Both the position numbers and the translations under genes were made by a program. This document shows, piece after piece, positions 20,784 to 30,985 of a DNA stretch of 64,000 nucleotides. The DNA comes from Alloteropsis semialata (Eukaryota; Streptophyta; Magnoliopsida; Poales; Poaceae), in contig CM014278.1 of the NCBI GenBank assembly GCA_004135705.1, positions 73,454,598 through 73,518,597 on the forward strand. Direction: 5' to 3'. Numbering within the stretch: the stretch's first letter is position 1; each line of letters starts with the position of its first letter. Under the pieces are notes generated by a model. That model had not been told where the DNA came from. It made no database searches and worked only from the letters and a program-made list of their open reading frames with translations.

Positions 20784-22124
20784 CTACTCCAATAGCCAGA
20801 GCGGTTGACGACCGAGGAGACTGAATGAGCGAGTCAACGCCAGCAACGAGTAAGCGTGCGTTACCTTAGTCCAGTCGGAGAAGAGGTGGATGAAGAACTC
20901 GCAGATCTCCATCCCCGCCACCATGCCCACGATGACGAAGGTGATGAGCAGGTCCACGTTCCTCCCGTGGACGACGTTGTACGTGCTCCCGTGGGGAACC
21001 CGGTAGTGCCGGACCGCCGACACGGTGATCCACACGGACACGCCGACCGTCACGGCGAACAGCGCGGTGCTCACGACCGGGAAGCCGGAGCTGAACAGGA
21101 TGGGGTACTTGGTGTAGAGCAGGTCTCGCGAGAAGCCGAGCTCCGTCCTGACCACCCGGAACGTCCGTTGCCAGCCGCTGCGGATGAGGTTGTCAAATAC
21201 CAGCCTCTGCGCCTTTGGCCTCTCGCTCTCGGCCGCCGCGACGCCAGCGAACTGCCGCCTCAGAAGCTTGCACAGCGCGAAGGAGAGGCAGATATCCTTC
21301 AGCTCGTCGCCGGGTGTACCAGGTCTCAGGAGCTTCCCCTTGCACTCCCAGACCTTGGCGACGGTGACGGTGTCTTCCGCCGGCTTGTACCTCGCCTCGT
21401 ACTCGCTCCCCACCCTCTCGGGTTTCGCCTTGCACTTGGAGTCGCCGTCGACGAGGTAGTGGCAATCTTCCATGGAGAAACTGGCAGTGGATTTTTCAGC
21501 CATCTCGACCTTGTCCTCGTGCTTCATGTAGTCGGCGACGAAGTTGGTGTTGGCGTCGCCGTACCTGCCGTTGGCGATCTTGAAGCGGACGACGCGCTCC
21601 AGGAACTTGGCCAACATGAGCGCCCAGAGCGCCCAGAGCGGGTGGCGGAACTGCGAGGCGCGCGAGTAGTAGCGCACGTAGAGGCCGAGGGTGACGATGT
21701 TGTAGGCGCGCGCGAACTCGTGGACGGCGAGGTCGGAGCGGCGCGTGGTGACGCAGTAGCCCGAGATGGTGTAGACGCCCTCGTAGCCGGCGAGGAGGAG
21801 GATGCCCCAGAGGAGGTAGAGGTCGTTGCGGAAGGGCATGGCGAGCAGCATGGTGAACATGCCGAACAGGAAGCGCGTCACGGGCTGCGTGACGGCGAAG
21901 AGGAAGCCCTTGACGAGGTGGCTGGAGCTCCACAGCCGGTGCTGCGACGCCGTCAGGAAGTAGGCCAGTGCCAGCGCCAGCGCCACGAAGCACGCCTTGG
22001 CCTCCACGATGATGCGCAGCGCCTCCTCCGAGACCAGCCCGTTGGGGTTGTGGCACGGGCGGTACTTGAGCGGTGGCGGCGCCATGGCTGCCATTGCCGA
22101 GCGAGACTCGTGGATCGAGAGCAC
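20784..22124 (-). CDS. DUF4220 membrane protein, 3'-truncated
   Basis: The frame encodes 446 residues of a DUF4220-family plant membrane protein of unknown biochemical function. Several hydrophobic helices are visible (about 45-60, 70-90, 95-115, 330-360, 385-405), with the family hallmark PFRNDLYLLWGILLLAGYEG near residues 96-115. Complete relatives are about 650-750 residues with a C-terminal DUF594 domain, absent here. The family-like sequence ends at FSDWTK (20865), exactly at a splice donor AAG|GTAACG; the remaining 27 codons to the stop are probably intron. No downstream exon is found: MITE M1, a tandem repeat and a solo LTR follow. ATGs at 22124 and 30-39 bp further in are both possible starts. 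Probably a truncated or degenerate gene. Confidence 0.72.
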   Translation of the reverse strand: MLSIHESRSAMAAMAPPPLKYRPCHNPNGLVSEEALRIIVEAKACFVALALALAYFLTASQHRLWSSSHLVKGFLFAVTQPVTRFLFGMFTMLLAMPFRNDLYLLWGILLLAGYEGVYTISGYCVTTRRSDLAVHEFARAYNIVTLGLYVRYYSRASQFRHPLWALWALMLAKFLERVVRFKIANGRYGDANTNFVADYMKHEDKVEMAEKSTASFSMEDCHYLVDGDSKCKAKPERVGSEYEARYKPAEDTVTVAKVWECKGKLLRPGTPGDELKDICLSFALCKLLRRQFAGVAAAESERPKAQRLVFDNLIRSGWQRTFRVVRTELGFSRDLLYTKYPILFSSGFPVVSTALFAVTVGVSVWITVSAVRHYRVPHGSTYNVVHGRNVDLLITFVIVGMVAGMEICEFFIHLFSDWTKVTHAYSLLALTRSFSLLGRQPLWLLE

Positions 22125-22553
22125 CGGGCTTCAGCTCAGATGCTGAGGAGAATTGGAGCAATTGCGGCGCCAGTAGAGCGTGCTCCTGCACGCCCTGTGT
22201 ATACACCACCCATGTGGGCATGTGGCTTTAGGATTCGTGCGAGGAGGAGCTGTCGCGCTGGAGAGGTGATGCACGCGCATGCCGATCAGTGGTGCCCTCT
22301 GAACAGGACCTTGACCTCCTCAGCTAACACCAATGGTTGACATGAGTCAACGGTGTGCCCCGTGCACCAACTTCGTACTGTTCGTGTTTGCACTTCGCAG
22401 CAGCAGGAAGGTCGAGTCGTGTGAATACGACAAGCTAGGCCTTGTTAATTTCGGGCCTTGTTTAGTTGCTTCAAGTTTCTGCAATTCAATCAAAAGTAAT
22501 GTATTGAAAAACGTGCTTCCTCTCTGCAACACGCTTCCCAATGTACTTTTTCC
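22125..22553. other. Upstream region of DUF4220 gene
   Basis: Non-coding. A single MITE-like end, GGGCCTTGTTTAGTTGCTTC, begins at 22453, without a clear partner. The long plus-strand ORF across 20856-22340 is an antisense shadow of the GC-rich DUF4220 exon. Confidence 0.4.
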
Positions 22554-22693
22554 AGCCTGTTCGGTTGGCTGGCGGCTGGTGGCAGGTACTGATTTGTTGT
22601 GAGAGAAAAGTACTGCTGGCTGGTGGCTGGTGCTGATTTGTTGTGAGAGAAAAGTACTGCTGGCTGGTGGCTGATAAGCCAACCGAACAGGCT
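22554..22693. mobile_element. Short MITE with perfect 17-bp inverted ends
   Basis: AGCCTGTTCGGTTGGCT at 22554-22570 is the exact reverse complement of 22677-22693. Inside, a unit of about 45 bp containing CTGATTTGTTGTGAGAGAAA is present twice. No coding capacity. Confidence 0.85.
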
Positions 22694-23542
22694 AGACTTG
22701 AGGTCTTCAATCTTCATACTTTTTTCTCTCACGGAAATCCTGTGAGCTTCTCAGCATGCTATCTTGGGGAAAAAAAATGTACAAGTTGTCTGCAAAGCGC
22801 AAGCAAATCGGTTCGGTATTTTTTCTCAGAGATGACTAAGAGCTATAGGCTCCAACTTGTTCTGCCATAGCATATTCACCTGTCTTTTGAACTGACAGGA
22901 GGGCTGCCGAAGCCGAACTATATTAGCACACAAAGAAAACGATGGAAAAGCATAGTATTTCCACCCAGGTAGTACGAGTTAAGAACCCATTCAACCATAT
23001 AATGACGATGCTACTAATGCGATTCTGATTGACGAGCAAAGTTTTCAGGAAGATGTTATGACTTTTAAGAGAGGCTTTGATGTACCAAAGAAAAGGATGT
23101 AATGAACCATGTCATGCTAGAAGAAGTTATGAATTTTTTAAGAGAAGCTTTGATGTACCAAAGAAAAGGATGTACTGAATATTATGGAAGACTTGAGAGG
23201 TCTTTCATTTTATTTTACTTTTTGCTGAGTTTTTTTTTTGAGCTCCTCACGAAATTTGGTAGCAAAAAAGAGCAAGTTGTCAGGAACATGATGTGATCTT
23301 TCAGACTTCTTCCTTCAATCCTTCTCCTTTAGAAGATCACATGAGCTACTATATATTGTCTAGAAGTTGTAAAGGAGATTGGAAGCACTAAGTATGTGTT
23401 TGGCTCACGGGCTAAGTGGGTTGGTTAGGTTACTATCCTGTTTTTTGTTGGAATGAACACAACTCTTGTTAGTTTAAGAGATTAGATTCATTCTAGTTTT
23501 TTGTTTGGTTGGAGGAGTTAGCCTGGATGGGCTAGACGATAT
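22694..23542. other. Intergenic with local direct repeat
   Basis: AT-rich. A stretch containing CTTTGATGTACCAAAGAAAA occurs at 23051-23100 and again at 23123-23174 with few changes. No gene signal. Confidence 0.5.
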
Positions 23543-25558
23543 TGAAAGTGCATCTAGGCCCTCATGTGGATTTTGGTGAATTATGTGACAAAGCGATTAA
23601 AGGACTAACTTGTTTGTTTAAGTGCATAAGCAGGGATCTAATCTTATAATTCATTTACAATTAATATGCTCATGATATATTTGTGGTTAATCAAAGCAAG
23701 CAAGTATGATCCCATGATTTCTAGATTGATTAGTGGCAAGTCTTTGATGTTTGTGATGGAGACATGGGTCTATGCATGATATATGGTCTCTAATTGCTCA
23801 AGGAGGACTGTCATTAAATGTTGGGATGTTAATTTCAATGAAGATTGTTTGGATCATTATTGGTCTCATGATATGGATGCTCTTTGGACAAGACATGAGA
23901 CATTATCACTATAATTAAGATAGAGATTTATGGATCAGCTAAGAAAAGAAGAAGAATACATAAGATTGGATATTGCAAGGCCTCATGTGTGTATGATAAA
24001 ATGACATGAGCATATATGTTATGTGTTGGTCTTAATTGGAAGCTTGCAATTCATGGGATATTCTTTATCAATCAAGAACAAGCATTTGAAGAATCTTTCA
24101 AATGGAATTTATTCAATGGCAAAGCAAAGCTAACTTGATGATGCAAGGGTAAGTGGTGAAGAAACAAATCGAGATGACTAGAGCGAGGGACTAAGCAAGC
24201 TAAGGTGCAAATTGCTAAGGTGAAGTATCTAGTGTCCGGGGTGTGTTCGAAGTATCATATCCAAGTCTCATCTAAAGAAGCAATGCAATGCATATATATG
24301 TTATGACTGATAAAGAGAGTGACTTATGGATTGAAGTGAATTCAAATATAAGTTATGAAAAATCCTAAGTCACTAGCTCAAGATGGATATGCTCAGTTGA
24401 AGATACAATGTTGAGAAGCCCTCAAAGAAGTGATTGATCAAGTATTGGCATGATCATTGACCTACAAGCTCAAGTGGTTGAATTATGATTTATCTTATGT
24501 CTTGAGTATAGGTATGCCGTACTATCAAGAGGGATGCAACATTGGTTGAATGACAATCTCCAAAAGTGCTCAAGTGAACCCATGTGAGTCTAACCATGAG
24601 AGTTTCTAACTTAGTGTGGGTTCCCTGGCAAAACCGGTGGAACCGGTTTTGGGAACCGGTGAAACCGGTTTATGTGGCCTGAGCGTCTAACGGCTAGTTG
24701 GTTTGAAATCCGGTGAAACCGGTTTTGGCAACCGGTGGAACCGGTTTTCCTCTGACAGAAAAACGGCTAGTTTTTGGAGTGGTGGGTATTTATACCCATG
24801 AGCTCCTCTTTGAGGTGCTGCTGGCTCAGCTCGACTTTAACACCTCCTAGAAGCCAGCAGAGCTCTCCCCAACCTCTTTTTGTGAGATTTGAGCAATCCT
24901 TGTGAGATTCTTGAGTTGGGTTGAGAGAGTGACTTGTGTGTGAGCATTGGAGAGCAATCCAATCCCTTGAACACTTGTGGTTTCGTCAAGCAATCGTTGA
25001 AGCATTTGTTACTCTTGGAGGTTCTTCCTCCTAGACGGCTAGGCGTTGCCCGGTGAGCTACCGAAGTGTGTGGTGAGCCACGGGATCGTTTGTGAAGGTT
25101 TCACCTCGCCTCCGCAAGGGAAGAGGTCACTTAGTGGAAGGAGGAGATAGCTTGACCTTGGGTGGTCGTATAAACTTCCTCAACGGAGAGTAGGATTCAC
25201 CGTGCCTTCGTGGCTGCTTGGTGCGAGCGGTGAGTCCGAACTTCGGGAGAAAAATCTCTTTGCCTCTTGGTTTGAGCTCTTTTCTCATATTGTCATTTCT
25301 AGCATATTACTTGTGCTTCCGCTTCGATCTACTTTGGTGTGTTGAGCTGTGTGCAGGGGCTCCATTGGAACACTTGGAAATATCCCTGGAAGCTTCACAC
25401 CATTTGTGGTTTGTGCTAGAATTTGTAGAGGAAAATTATACTTGTTAGTGCAATATGTGCAGGAACCGGTTTTACCGGTTTGGGAAACCGGTAATACCGG
25501 TTTTGGTGCTGACAATTGAAATTAGATTTTGTAAACTGCAGATTCGCTATTCACCCCC
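23543..25558 (+). mobile_element. Truncated solo LTR related to element A
   Basis: Starts TGAAAGTGCATCTAGGCC like element A and shares its layout: ACCGGT quartets, AACGGCTAG sites, TATA-like box, long leader and a final TTCACCCCCCT. It differs strongly from A in the body, so it is a separate SIRE-like family. The last roughly 25 bp expected by comparison with A (through CTTTCA) are missing, and MITE-like sequence follows at once. No internal region or second LTR is present. Confidence 0.85.
24633..24794 (+). promoter_or_regulatory. ACCGGT quartets, MSA site and TATA box in solo LTR
   Basis: ACCGGT starts are 24633, 24642, 24655 and 24664 (quartet 1) and 24709 (TCCGGT), 24718, 24731 and 24740 (quartet 2), both with 9-bp and 22-bp spacing. 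Between them TCTAACGGCTA at 24686-24696 matches the MSA consensus YCYAACGGYYA exactly, and AACGGCTAG recurs near 24762. A TATA-like TATTTATA is at 24787-24794. A third quartet lies in the leader at 25465-25501. Confidence 0.7.
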
Positions 25559-25767
25559 CTGTCTGTAGCAGCACTGTAGCGCGATGGGGCTCGAGCGAGG
25601 AGAGCTGAAAAAACCAGCTCCGTCTGCTCCGGCTGTGTCGGTGAGAGTGAGTGGGGAGAGAGAAAAACCGACTCCGTAAACAGTATAGCTACAGTGCCAA
25701 ATAGAACCTTGTTACTGTAGCAAGGAGCTAAATCTGTTCGGCAGGGAGCGCTGTCAAAGGGGCCCTG
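25559..25767. mobile_element. MITE-like fragment
   Basis: GC-rich sequence with GAGCTG/CAGCTC and GGAGC words and repeated GCTACAGT, ending GGGAGCGCTGTCAAAGGGGCC, a terminus seen on panicoid MITEs. The matching left end is missing; the piece abuts the truncated LTR. Confidence 0.4.
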
Positions 25768-25775
25768 GTCTCCGC

Positions 25776-25971
25776 CAGGGTTTTTTTTTACCGTTGGGAA
25801 CCGGTCCAGTTCTCACGGTTACCGCTCAAACCGCCCCGGACCGGTTAGGGTACTGTTCATCGGTTACCGAAAAAAACCGGTACTGTTCATCGGGAACCGG
25901 TAAAAACCGATCCGGCTTACCGCTACCGCCGGCCGGCGGTAGTAGGTACCGGTACGAGAAAAAAAACCCTG
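25776..25971. mobile_element. hAT-type MITE with perfect 8-bp duplication
   Basis: A 196-bp element with ends CAGGGTTTTTTTTTACCG and the complement of GAGAAAAAAAACCCTG. The flanks GTCTCCGC (25768-25775 and 25972-25979) are an exact 8-bp target duplication, and CAGGG ends plus 8-bp duplications are diagnostic of hAT. The interior is full of ACCGGT, CGGTTACCG and CCGGCCGG words. No coding capacity. Confidence 0.9.
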
Positions 25972-26120
25972 GTCTCCGCACCAATTACTTACCTGCAGCG
26001 TTTGTTCAGCAATTCTTTGCACCCATGTCAGAGTAGCACACCAGCGACCAGTCAAAAGGTTGCGTGCTCGACACGGAGCATTCAAACATTGTTTGATTTG
26101 CTGGAAAAGTGAGAACGTGA

Positions 26121-26467
26121 GGTCTTGTTTAGTTGCACAAATTTTTAAATATTGTATTCTTCACCGGTCACATCAAATGTTACGCCACTAATTAAAGGTA
26201 TAAACATGGATTAATGACAAAACCCATTCTATAACCCCGGGTAACGTCGTGAGACGAATCTAATGAGCCTAATTAGGTCATGATTAGACAACGTCGTGCT
26301 ACAGTAAACAATCTCTAATAACGAATTAATTAGGCATAATATAGTCGCGATTTTCCGTCTATTCGTGTAATTAGTTTTATAGTTAGATCATGTTTAGTCC
26401 TCCTAATCTTCGGTTTAAAATTGATACAGTAAATTTCGCAAACTTTCTCCACCAACTAAACAGCCCT
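26121..26467. mobile_element. MITE M2
   Basis: Ends GGTCTTGTTTAGTTGCAC and the complement of CCAACTAAACAGCCCT. The interior shares GAGACGAATCTAATGAGCC, ACGTCGTGCTACAGTAAA and TTTTATAGTTAGATCATG with M3 and M4. Confidence 0.85.
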
Positions 26468-26509
26468 TATGTTTTTGCAGTCCACCGTACCTTGGGCCGA
26501 GACCATTTA

Positions 26510-26876
26510 GGCCTTGTTTAGTTCCTACAACAAACTTCACTATTTATCCAACTTTACTATTTATCAAAAGGAATCTTGCATGCATGGAGTACTAAACGTG
26601 AGTTAATGACAAAACCCATTCCATAACCCCCTAACTTTGCGAGACGAATCTAATGAGCCTAATTTAGCCATGATTAGACAAAGTCGTGCTACAGTAAATA
26701 ATCTCTAATGACGGATTAATTAGGCTTAATAGATTCGTCTCGCGATTTCCCGTCCATCCATGTATTTAGTTTTATAATTAGATCATGTTTAGTCCTCCTA
26801 ATCTTCGATTTAGTTTTGCTACAGTAAAATTGCTACAGTAAAATTGCAACAGTAAGTTGCGCGAACTAACAAGGCC
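26510..26876. mobile_element. MITE M3
   Basis: Ends GGCCTTGTTTAGTTCC and the complement of GCGAACTAACAAGGCC. Same family core as M2, 43 bp away. Near the right end, CTACAGTAAAATTG is repeated. Confidence 0.85.
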
Positions 26877-27343
26877 TGAGACGGGCACTGCTGATCCGAC
26901 GGGACAGGACTAAAGGAGTGGCACCGGGCTACACCAGGAACCGAAAAATAAGCAGCGACTCTTGCTCAAATTAGTTTCTTCATGAAATGAAAGTATAGCA
27001 GTACAAATCATGAGTATATCCGTACAGTTTTCGTAGGATATTAACAGCAGCAGCAGAGCAGAGAGCGCACGAGGCTCGTCTCCTGCATGCCTCCCAAGCT
27101 TGAAACGTGGCAACAACGTACCATAACAACTTCAACCCAGTCACCCACCCCCTACCTCGCAGCTTCCTTTCCCTTCGTCTTTTACACTTCGCAGCGGTAC
27201 ACGCACCGACACGGCCACACGGTCGTGGATCGGCGCAGCTTATGACTCGTAGTACGTAGCAGTAGTACTGAGTGAAGTAGTAGCGTATTGCCGTCTAGCG
27301 AGCGTTACAAAAGCCACGACGCTCTTTGTAGACAGACAGACGA
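26877..27343. other. 3' flank of the beta-amylase gene
   Basis: Non-coding sequence after the minus-strand beta-amylase stop; presumably includes its 3' untranslated region. No further feature is recognised. Confidence 0.5.
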
Positions 27344-29886
27344 TCAGTTGGTGAGCGCGACGGCGGCCTCCTGCACGAGCGGCTGGGTGGCGTGCGCGAC
27401 GCCGGAGGCCTCCCGCTCCACCTGCTCCCGGCACATGTCCTTCTTGCCGGCGCCGGACATGCGCTTCACGAACGCGGCGAAGCGGCGCCAGTTGTCGGGC
27501 TGGAACAGGTCGGGCCCCATGCGGAGGTAGGTGAAGGCCACCATCCGGTCCTCCTCGGCCTTCTCCGCCGCCGTGGCCACCACCTGGTCGTGCGCCGTCT
27601 CGTCGTACCGGGGCAGCGCGTTCTCCCCGGCCAGCCCCACGCCGGCCTCCCGCGCCGCCGTCGCCACCTGCTGCACCAGCGCCTCCGGCCGGCACTGCGC
27701 GTCCTGCGGCTGCTCGTGGTCCCGCATCTCCACGCACGTGAAGTTGAGCACGGCGCCGTGCCGCCCCAGCATCCGCGCGATCGGCTGGTACCCGTCGTGG
27801 TACCGGGTGTTGTAGTACCCCGCCGTCAGCTCCGCCGCGTGCGACCGGGTGCCGTAGTGCCAGTGGATCCCGGCCACCTTCACCGAGATCTTCACGCCCG
27901 GGGACGCCGTGAACACGCCCGTCGCCGCCTGCAGGATGCGCTCGCCGTGCTCCAGCAGCATCTGCGAGTACCAGCTCATGAAGAACTGCCCGTACTCCGT
28001 GTTCCACCCGCCCTCGCGACGGAAGAAGGCCGTGTCCTCCGGCCACTCCTTGTAGCTGCCGGCGTCACCCGGCCCGCCGTGGCCCCACTCCGGCTTGCCC
28101 ACGGCCTCGGCCGCCGCCTTCAAGCTGCTCAGCATGTACTGCACGGACACGATCGCGTCAGTACAACATGTAGGAGAGTGGAACGGAGCTGAAGACAATA
28201 TAGAATGCAAATAATACCCTGTCGTAGCACTGGAACTCGCCAATGCCAGGGAAGCACCAGGTGCCGTTGCTCTCCGGGTAGGACGGGTAGCGGAGCTCGC
28301 CGGCGGGGCCCATGCCGACCTGGATCTCCACGATGGTGTTGCCCATGTAGGTGGCGAAGTGGTCGCGGAAGGCGCGCATGAAGTCGGCGTAGCACTGGAT
28401 CGGGGTGCGCCCCTTGAGCACGGGCAGCGCGTCGCAGCCGAGCGAGACGTACTCGTAGTTCCGGCGACCGCTCCGGTCGGTGTAGGCCAGGTCCTGGTCC
28501 TTGTCCATCTCCTCCAAAACCCATTTCGGAAGTGGTATGCTGCAACACACAAAAATTGCAAATTGCAATGCAAGGTCGTCAGTAAGTAGTACCATAGACC
28601 CACTGATCTTCAGATGTCCTAAGCATTCATAAACATGTCCCTAAATGTTGTCACAAGGTAAAGCACCTCCAACTTAAAATGGCATCAAGAAACAAATCAA
28701 GTTTTCAATAGGCAGGATCACATGGCAGGAAACTAAAGAAAACATTGCTTCAGGCTATGGGCTCTGGAACCTGAACTTCTGACTACAGATCCCGTGGCAA
28801 GTCACATGCAGGGCCGGCAGGAAGACGGGGAACGCCACCGTCCAAAGAGGAAAAGAACGATTTTTTGAGGTTATCCAGGGGTATGAAAGGTCAACTTGCG
28901 GCTCTAAACAGTTGATCAGTCACGGTTTTTTTTTCAGTCTCAGAACAATGCATTTTTTTTTCAGGATTTCAGTGTAAAGTTCAGTAAAAAGAACTAAAAG
29001 TGCAGACTTTCTTGTGACAGAAAAGGACCGGTGAGTTGGACATTTTCATTCACGGGAGGTCCGTTAGCCTCATAAAGATCCCAATCTAACGGACTGTCAA
29101 AACATAAACAGCAACCAAGAGATCCTTGAAGGCGTGGAAACATGTGGAGATCAGATCAGACACTCCAACACCAGAGCTTCAGAATACTGATCTTCTCCGT
29201 GCATTTGTTAGGTGATGACGAGAATCTGCTTATGTGTTTGCCAGAAGTGCTCAGGAATTTAATGCCCGGAAATTTACGTCTAATCTAGAGAACGTACGCC
29301 AAGAATGGTAAGGATGGAGGAGGACGTACGTGACTGAGTCGCCGACGTTGCCACCGCACTGGTGGAAGGACATGACGGCCTGCACCTTGAGCCCGTTCTT
29401 CCTGGCCATCTCCATGAGCTCCATGTAGCCGTTGAAGTTGTACTTGCCGGGGCCCTCGGCCTCGGCGAGACCCCACCACACGTCCACCATGATGCCCTCG
29501 ACGCCGGCGCTCTTGAGCGCGGCCAGGCTGGCCTCCACCGCCTTCCGCCGGTTCAGGCTGTTGCCGTCCATGCGCACCGTGTCGAGCGGCATCATCACGA
29601 ACACCGGCACCCCGGACTTGCTCTTCACCTCGGCGGCCACGTCCGGGTGCTCCGCATCAGGCACGCTCTCCACCAGCGCCTGGCACGCCATGGCGAGGTT
29701 CGGCGCCTGCGCCGGGGCCGGGTCCACCGTCATCGACTGCGCCTGGAGGGCCGGCGCCGAGGCGGGCGCCGTCGTGGGCGCCGCGGCGGAGGCTGCAGCG
29801 GCGATGACCGCCGAGCGCGGGGCCACCGGTGCCGCGGCCGCCACGGCCGCCGCCGCGCCGGTCTGGTGGGCAAGATTGAGCGCCAT
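27344..29886 (-). CDS. BAM1: Plastid beta-amylase, BAM1 type (three exons)
   Basis: Hydrolyses alpha-1,4 bonds from the non-reducing ends of starch glucans, releasing maltose in the plastid stroma. Coding exons are complement(29330-29886), complement(28218-28539) and complement(27344-28138); all introns are GT-AG and phases agree, giving 557 residues, normal for the family. Residues 1-60 are Ala-rich with few acidic residues, fitting a transit peptide. The glycosyl hydrolase 14 domain starts at VPVFVMMPLDTV (93-104). The flexible loop is HQCGGNVGD (175-183). The catalytic acid is Glu267 in GMGPAGELRYPS; the catalytic base is Glu465 in LAGENALPRYD; the inner loop is NFTCVE (425-430). The C-terminal QPLVQEAAVAL tail favours BAM1 over BAM3. 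The start is the only ATG ahead of the transit peptide. Appears intact. Confidence 0.95.
28139..28217 (-). other. Beta-amylase intron 2
   Basis: 79-bp intron with donor AGG|GTATTA and acceptor GTGCAG|TAC. No feature inside. Confidence 0.9.
28540..29329 (-). other. Beta-amylase intron 1
   Basis: 790-bp intron with donor GTCAC|GTACGT and acceptor TTGCAG|CATACC, splitting a Thr codon. No transposon or RNA gene is recognised in it. Confidence 0.9.
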
Positions 29887-30144
29887 CGTACGCAGAAACG
29901 GCTGATGCGATGAGACGACGACAAGGCAGGCTCGCGCTTTAGTCCGCTAGGATTGAACGCGAAATTGGGCGAGAAGATCTCAGATCACCAAGGAAAAGTG
30001 AAAGGATGGAACGAAATGGATCTTGGGCTCGCGACTGGAAATGGATTCGGTCCGGGACCCTGGGATTCCTCTGCTGCGACGATCTGGACTGGGATCGAGT
30101 TATTATTATTCCCGGGGAGCGGAGGGGAGCCCCGGCGCCGCGGG

Positions 30145-30358
30145 TTAAATAAGGCGGAGACCGGGACGGGCGCGGGCGACGTGGCGCGAGGTGCGCCGGT
30201 GAGCGGAACGTGAGGCAGCGGTGACGGGAGGTGGGGACGAGAGAGAGGAAGAGAGAGGAGCTGCCTCTGCCTGCAAATGGGCGGATGGGCGGCGGGGTTC
30301 CCGCCGACGCGTGAACCGGCCTCGACGCGTCGTGGTGGACGGGAGGACGGCGACGTGT
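30145..30358 (-). promoter_or_regulatory. Beta-amylase promoter
   Basis: On the minus strand a TATA-like TTATTTAA is at 30145-30152, about 260 bp before the ATG. ACGTGGC-type (30179-30185) and ACGTGT-type (30353-30358) words upstream resemble ABRE/G-box cores, which would fit the stress and ABA responsiveness known for BAM1 genes; binding is not shown here. Confidence 0.45.
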
Positions 30359-30540
30359 TTTGGCGCGGACGGTGCGCCGGGCCACGTTGCTCTCAGCGTG
30401 GAGATAGGGCTCCCCGGTGCGCGACGCGTGTTCAGCGAAACCAGAGCATGGACGGTTGGCCGTGTCTGACCGACCGCCGCCGTGTTTCCTGTTTCTGTAA
30501 CTTCCGTGCGTGCACATGAAAACGCCATGGTCATCAGATA

Positions 30541-30985
30541 AGTTTTGCTACAGTAAATTCAAATATTTGATTACTAATTAGAAGTATTAAATGTGGATAA
30601 CTGACAAAAATCCATTTCATAACCTGGGTAATTTCGCGAGACGAATTTAATAAAGCCTTGTTTAGATTGGGAAAGTTGGTCGAATTTCCTATAGTAAAAG
30701 TGTATTGGAAATGTAAAAGTAGGAAGGGGCACGTTTGTCAATGCGTTATTTTGGTCGAATTTGGTGAATCTAAACAGGGCCTGAGCCTAATTTGACCATG
30801 ATTAGACAACGTCGTGCTACAGTAACAAATCTCTAATGACAGATTAATTAGGCTTAATAGATTCCTCTCACGATTTCCCGTCCATCCGTGTATTTAGTTT
30901 TATAATTAGATCATGTTTAGTCTTTCTAATCTTCAATTTAGTTTTGCTACAGTAAATTTCGCAATAAGTTGTTGTGAATCTAAAA
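30541..30985. mobile_element. MITE M4 with a second MITE inside
   Basis: Carries the M2/M3 family core (CGCGAGACGAATTTAAT, GAGCCTAATTTGACCATGATTAGAC, GTCGTGCTACAGTAA), but the core is interrupted at about 30655. Removing 30655-30780 restores the order seen in M2 and M3. It lies about 650 bp upstream of the beta-amylase ATG. Confidence 0.75.
30655..30780. mobile_element. Nested MITE inside M4
   Basis: Ends GCCTTGTTTAGATT and the complement of AATCTAAACAGGGC form inverted repeats, about 126 bp long. It splits the conserved core of M4, so it inserted later. Confidence 0.75.

Noticed and set aside
20856..22340. 494-codon plus-strand ORF
   Set aside because: Exact antisense of the GC-rich DUF4220 exon; composition rich in Arg, His, Glu and Val as expected of a shadow, with no domain.
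27240..28192. Long ORFs overlapping the beta-amylase exons on both strands
   Set aside because: Shadows of the GC-rich third exon; the spliced beta-amylase frame explains the region fully.
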